A DNA stretch of 64,000 nucleotides from Gossypium raimondii (Eukaryota > Streptophyta > Magnoliopsida > Malvales > Malvaceae). The stretch is taken from assembly GCF_025698545.1 (NCBI RefSeq), contig NC_068575.1, positions 49,423,980-49,487,979 of the forward strand, given 5' to 3'. Of the stretch, positions 60,038 through 64,000 are shown piece by piece (within the stretch, counting starts at the first letter, position 1; every line of letters starts with the position of its first letter). The notes under the pieces are model-generated. The model ran no database searches. It was not told the origin of the DNA and saw nothing but the letters and a program-made list of their open reading frames with translations. A program made the position numbers and the translations under genes.

Positions 60038-63000
60038 ATGAGAATAGCAGAAATCTCAACGCCGGAGCACTTTCAAGCTGCCGCCGCACCCGACTCGCAA
60101 TCCCCTTCCCAAAATCAACACAGTCAACTCCTCTCACAAATTCAATCCAAAATCAAACAAACAGAGAGCCATCCACCCGGGACCCCTCTACCCGACTCGC
60201 TCCCTTCTGAACTGCGCCAACTTTTGACAAACCTGACTCAACTCGCTCCCTTCCCCGCCGCCAACAACTCTCTCAAACTCCACCTCTGGAAACTCAGTTA
60301 TCGTCTCTGGAACGCCTGCGTCGACTTCTCTAATGCAGCCGCCATCCGCTCTCCATCTTCCAATCGCTCTTCTCAAAATGTCACTAAGCTTCGCCATGTG
60401 GCTGCCGATATGCTATCCCTCGCTGTTGACGTCGTCGGAGTCCCTTCTCCGGCTATAAAATCCGCATCGTTCTATTACAAGACCGGCCTCGCATGGCACG
60501 ATCATAAAATCTTTGACCTAGCTTCTACGTGTTTTGAGAGAGCCACGGATCTTCTCTCCAAGCTCGATGTAAGTAAAATATTAGACGCGGGAGAGAGGAA
60601 GCTTCTTTTAGATCTGAACCTCGCGAGATCGCGCACCGCATGGGAGATTTCAGATAAAAATCTTGCGTTAACACTACTGAATCGGTCGAAAACTCTCCTT
60701 TTCGGTTCATCAGCTCATTTCAAAGCTCTGGCGAACCAGTTCTTAGCTTTTGCTAAAGCTGTTTTATCAAGAAATGAAAACAACGGTAGCTTCAACGATG
60801 TGTTGAAGCTTCTGAATGAAGCGTTGAATTTATGCGAGAAAGGATTGTCTATTTCACGAACAAGGGAAGAAACTGTGGAGATCAAGGAATTAAAATCCAA
60901 AACGATGCGTTTCATCTCAGCCGTCCATCTACAAAACGGAGAGTTCGAAAGTGTGATCAAGTGCGTTAAAGTTTTAAGAGAAAACGGTGGTGAGAAAGGG
61001 GACCACCACGCTTCGTTGCCGGTTTTGGCAATGAAGGCGTGGCTTGGGTTAGGAAGGTATAGTGAGGCGGAGCAGGAGTTGAAGGGTATGGTTGTAAACA
61101 AAGGGATTCCGGAGGGTGTTTGGGTCTCTGCAGTAGAAACTTATTTTCACGCCGTGGGAAATGCAGGGGTGGAAACTACGAAAGGTGTATTTTTGGGTTT
61201 GTTGGGGCGTTGTCATGTTAGTGCACGCGCTGCTCTGAGGGTAGTTCATAGGGTGGTAGGGGACGGTAATGGAATTGAGGGGTTGAGGACTAGAGGGAAG
61301 GTGGTGGCGGAGCTGGCGTCGGATGAGAGAGTGGTTGCCTTGTTTGCTAGTGAGTCTGTGGCGAAAGAGAGGACGGCCATGCATGCTGTTCTTTGGAATT
61401 GGTTAGTTTGGTAGATCATTTCCTACCATTTTCTATTGAGAATAAATTAAGAATGCATGTCCAAAAGATTCAAATTGAAGATTTTTGGCTATCCTGAGTA
61501 TATTACGAGAACCATGGAGTTGCATTGCTTTTGATTAGAGAGGAATATATCAATGATTAATTACCTTACTGATAACATATTTTTCCTACAATTACAGAAT
61601 AAGAGTAATGCAGTTGTATTAGTGATAATAATTATGGCCATAGAGCAACAACTGAATGATAAGAGGATCCTATACCTTTGTGCTTTCTCAATATGTCTAT
61701 TGCCCTGCAAGAAATGTCTTTTTCTTCTCTTTTATACGCAACATGTCCAAAAGTCTATTTTTGTCTTTGCAGTGGTTCAGGTAATTTCGAATTGAAAGAT
61801 TATGAAACGAGTGCTGAGATGTTTGAGAAATCTATGCTTTATATACCTCATGATTTAGAGAATAGAGTTATTCGAGCCAAGGGCTATCGAGTTTTGTGTC
61901 TCTGTTACCTTGGTCTCACTCAACTTGATCGAGCTCAAGAATATATCAATGAAGCAGAAAAGGTATTGAGATCCATTTATTTTAGTATATCTAAGAAGAT
62001 GAAGGTACAGGCAGTATGTTGATTTGTCTTAATCTTTTCTATCTCTGCAGCTTGATCCAAACATCATATGTGCTTTCCTTAAGGTACTCTCCCACTCAAT
62101 GTATGGAACTCTTAATACACAGTTTGACACTGGTGGATTCACTAGCTTTATCACAACTATAGACTACTCGATTAGCAGATAGTCATATAATCAAATATTT
62201 TACATCTCTCCTAATTTATGCAGTTCAAAATCTGTTTGCAAAAGAATGATCATTGTGGCGCTACCAATCAGATACAAAAAATGATCAGCTGCCTAGATTT
62301 CACTCCAGATTTCCTGTCTCTTGCAGCTCATGAGGCTGTTGCTTCCCGTGCTCTTCCTGTTGCTGTTGCTGCTCTTTCGAACTTATTAAATTTTTACAAC
62401 TCTGGGAAACCGATGCCAACAACAGAAGTTGTAGTGCTACGCACATTGGTCACAATTCTCTCCCAAGACCTTGATAAAGAGGCTGAAGTCCTCAAATTCT
62501 TGAAACAAGCACACAAGAGAGCTTCTGAACTTGGAGCTGAGAGCTTTTTTGGGAAAGGTGAGGTTGGAAGACGAGAACGAAACTGGTTTGCCGTAACTTC
62601 ATGGAATTTTGGAGCAAAGTGTGGGAAGGAAAAGAACTACGAGTTATGTGCTGAATTCCTTAGATTGGTTTCTGGATTTTATAGTCGTATGGGTGATGGA
62701 CAAATGGAAGAAAACAATGTCACCATTTGCAAATCATTGATCATGACTGTCTCTGCTATGATCGCTTCAGAGAACCAAAATACGACTCCATTGCCAGATG
62801 CTGAAGTAAAGCATGCTGTTGAGCTGCTAGAAAGAGCAGGGAAGGTATGTGTCAGTAACTGTTTGCTTAGTCCTTATGCTGTTTTTCTATAAGAAACTGA
62901 AAATGTTTTTTCACGTTGCAAATGCTTGAGCAGCTGCAGCCGTATTTCTAATATTTCTTCTCTTGAAGCTATTTTTCCATATAATTCTTCAATTGGATGC

Positions 63001-63653
63001 ATGCATGCATGCAGATACTTACGTCACTATCAATGGGGAACATTGAAGGTGATATCCATTTCATATACGTGCTCAATGCCTATGATATGCATGGAAGACT
63101 GAATAATTTAGAGTCCCAACATCATATTGTGAAGAACTTTGCTGGCACAAAGACTTGCAGTCCTCAATATCTTCTCCAAATTGGCCTGAATGCCTCGCAA
63201 GGTCCAAGGTTCAATGCTGAAGTAGCAACCTTTGCCCTCAGCGAGTGCCTCTCAGGCTTCCTTTCTTCCCCCTCTCCAAACTACCAGGATGTGGCTCTCA
63301 TTGTCCGAAGATTGATTGCCATAGCTAGTATTCACAAGGGTAACACAGATGACGATGCAGTGCTCGGTATGTACAAGCAAGCATACCGAATAATGGTTGG
63401 GTTGAAGGAAGGGGAATATCCAACTGACGAGGGTAAATGGCTCGCAATGACTGCGTGGAATCGGGCAGCCATACCTGTAAGAATGGGAGAGATCAATGTG
63501 GCAAAGAAGTGGATGAATGCTGGGTTGGAACTTGCCAGGAAGGTTGCTGGGATGGAAACTTATCAGGCATACATGGAGGATTATGTTGCTGACTTCGAAA
63601 AGAAATTTCATACGCAGATTGCTGGTGAAATACAGCCTCAACAGGTACAGTAG
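60038..63653 (+). CDS. ZIP4: ZIP4/SPO22-type TPR protein (meiotic crossover)
   Basis: Exons 60038-61401, 61773-61962, 62051-62083, 62224-62844 and 63015-63653 give 948 residues (Arabidopsis ZIP4, At5g48390, about 936). ZIP4 is a ZMM-group scaffold needed for class I meiotic crossovers and acts on chromosome axes and recombination sites. The chain is helical with tetratricopeptide-like repeats: [86 protein letters not shown] (the 33-nt exon 62051-62083), then [20 protein letters not shown], and [20 protein letters not shown] near the end. Start: ATG in GGAAAAAATGAG, with MRIAEIS as in relatives. No breaks seen. Confidence 0.92.
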
Positions 63654-64000
63654 CAGGTACACATCCATACATTTAACAATATTTCTTGAGTAGAATAGTT
63701 TTTATATATATAGATTGATAGAGATATCAGAGCTAAATGTAATGCTAGAGGAAAAAGAACATGAGCATTTTACTCTGCTAGGGTTAGGCATTAAAATGAC
63801 AGAAATCCAATCTCAAAAGAGCCTTTAGTCACTCGGAAATAAGGAAAAGGATTATAAATACTAGATTTGAATTTCAGATTTACTGTATAATTGATTATAT
63901 AAACCAACTAAGCTTAGTTCTAAGTTATTGCCTAAAGTTTTATACGTTTGTTTCTTCTTTTCGAATACAATGTTGCATGTGGTAATTAAACTGTCCACAT
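63654..64000. other. ZIP4 3' UTR and downstream
   Basis: Expected 3' UTR of ZIP4, AT-rich. Nothing else recognised before the window ends. Confidence 0.45.

Overview
This is a piece of plant nuclear DNA from a eudicot. The repeat style (GGCCCGGCC-rich short transposons, TGTAACA...TGTTACA LTR-type ends, foldback repeats starting GGGTAAACTAC) and the protein sequences suggest Malvaceae, probably cotton (Gossypium) or a close relative. That assignment rests on recognition, not on a search. Genes have GT-AG introns (with at least two GC-AG exceptions) in AT-rich surroundings.

I could assemble ten protein-coding genes whose exon phases close exactly. Left block: PEX13 (+, 7306-9313), FBL12-like F-box/LRR gene (-, 9870-11057), an At4g08330-like small cysteine-rich protein (-, 11068-11781) whose stop lies only 10 nt before the FBL12 start, the GPN3 GTPase (-, 13075-15672), a plant protein of unknown function (+, 16986-20014), and the T2 ribonuclease RNS2 (-, 20824-25566). 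Right block: a type I formin (+, 41477-46273), a double-hotdog acyl-CoA thioesterase (-, 46656-48672), a BIR1-like receptor kinase (-, 52242-54218) and the meiotic TPR protein ZIP4 (+, 60038-63653). From memory, the right block mirrors the Arabidopsis order At5g48360 (formin) - At5g48370 (thioesterase) - At5g48380 (BIR1) - At5g48390 (ZIP4). The genes do not form one pathway. They are an old collinear neighbourhood: peroxisome import, ubiquitin ligase adaptor, RNA polymerase assembly GTPase, RNA turnover, actin nucleation, acyl-CoA hydrolysis, immune receptor control and meiotic crossover.

The gaps hold repeats. About 0.3-7 kb has a Tourist-like MITE, two GC-motif hAT-type MITEs, a copia fossil, a solo-LTR-like element and a foldback element. 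The 15.9 kb gene-free gap between RNS2 and the formin (25.6-41.5 kb) holds five more copies or relics of the same hAT-type family, including a young copy nested in an old one, a second hAT-type family, another foldback element and a 103-bp AAG array. Between BIR1 and ZIP4 lie a FRIGIDA-like pseudogene fragment and a decayed LINE RNase H domain.

The best candidates for a second look are the 4-nt microexon and the altered CAS II motif in RNS2, the two-ORF arrangement of the At4g08330-like gene and FBL12, the two GC-AG introns, and the multi-copy hAT-type MITE family with intact 8-bp target duplications. I saw no CRISPR array, rRNA, convincing tRNA or wholly new multi-gene system.
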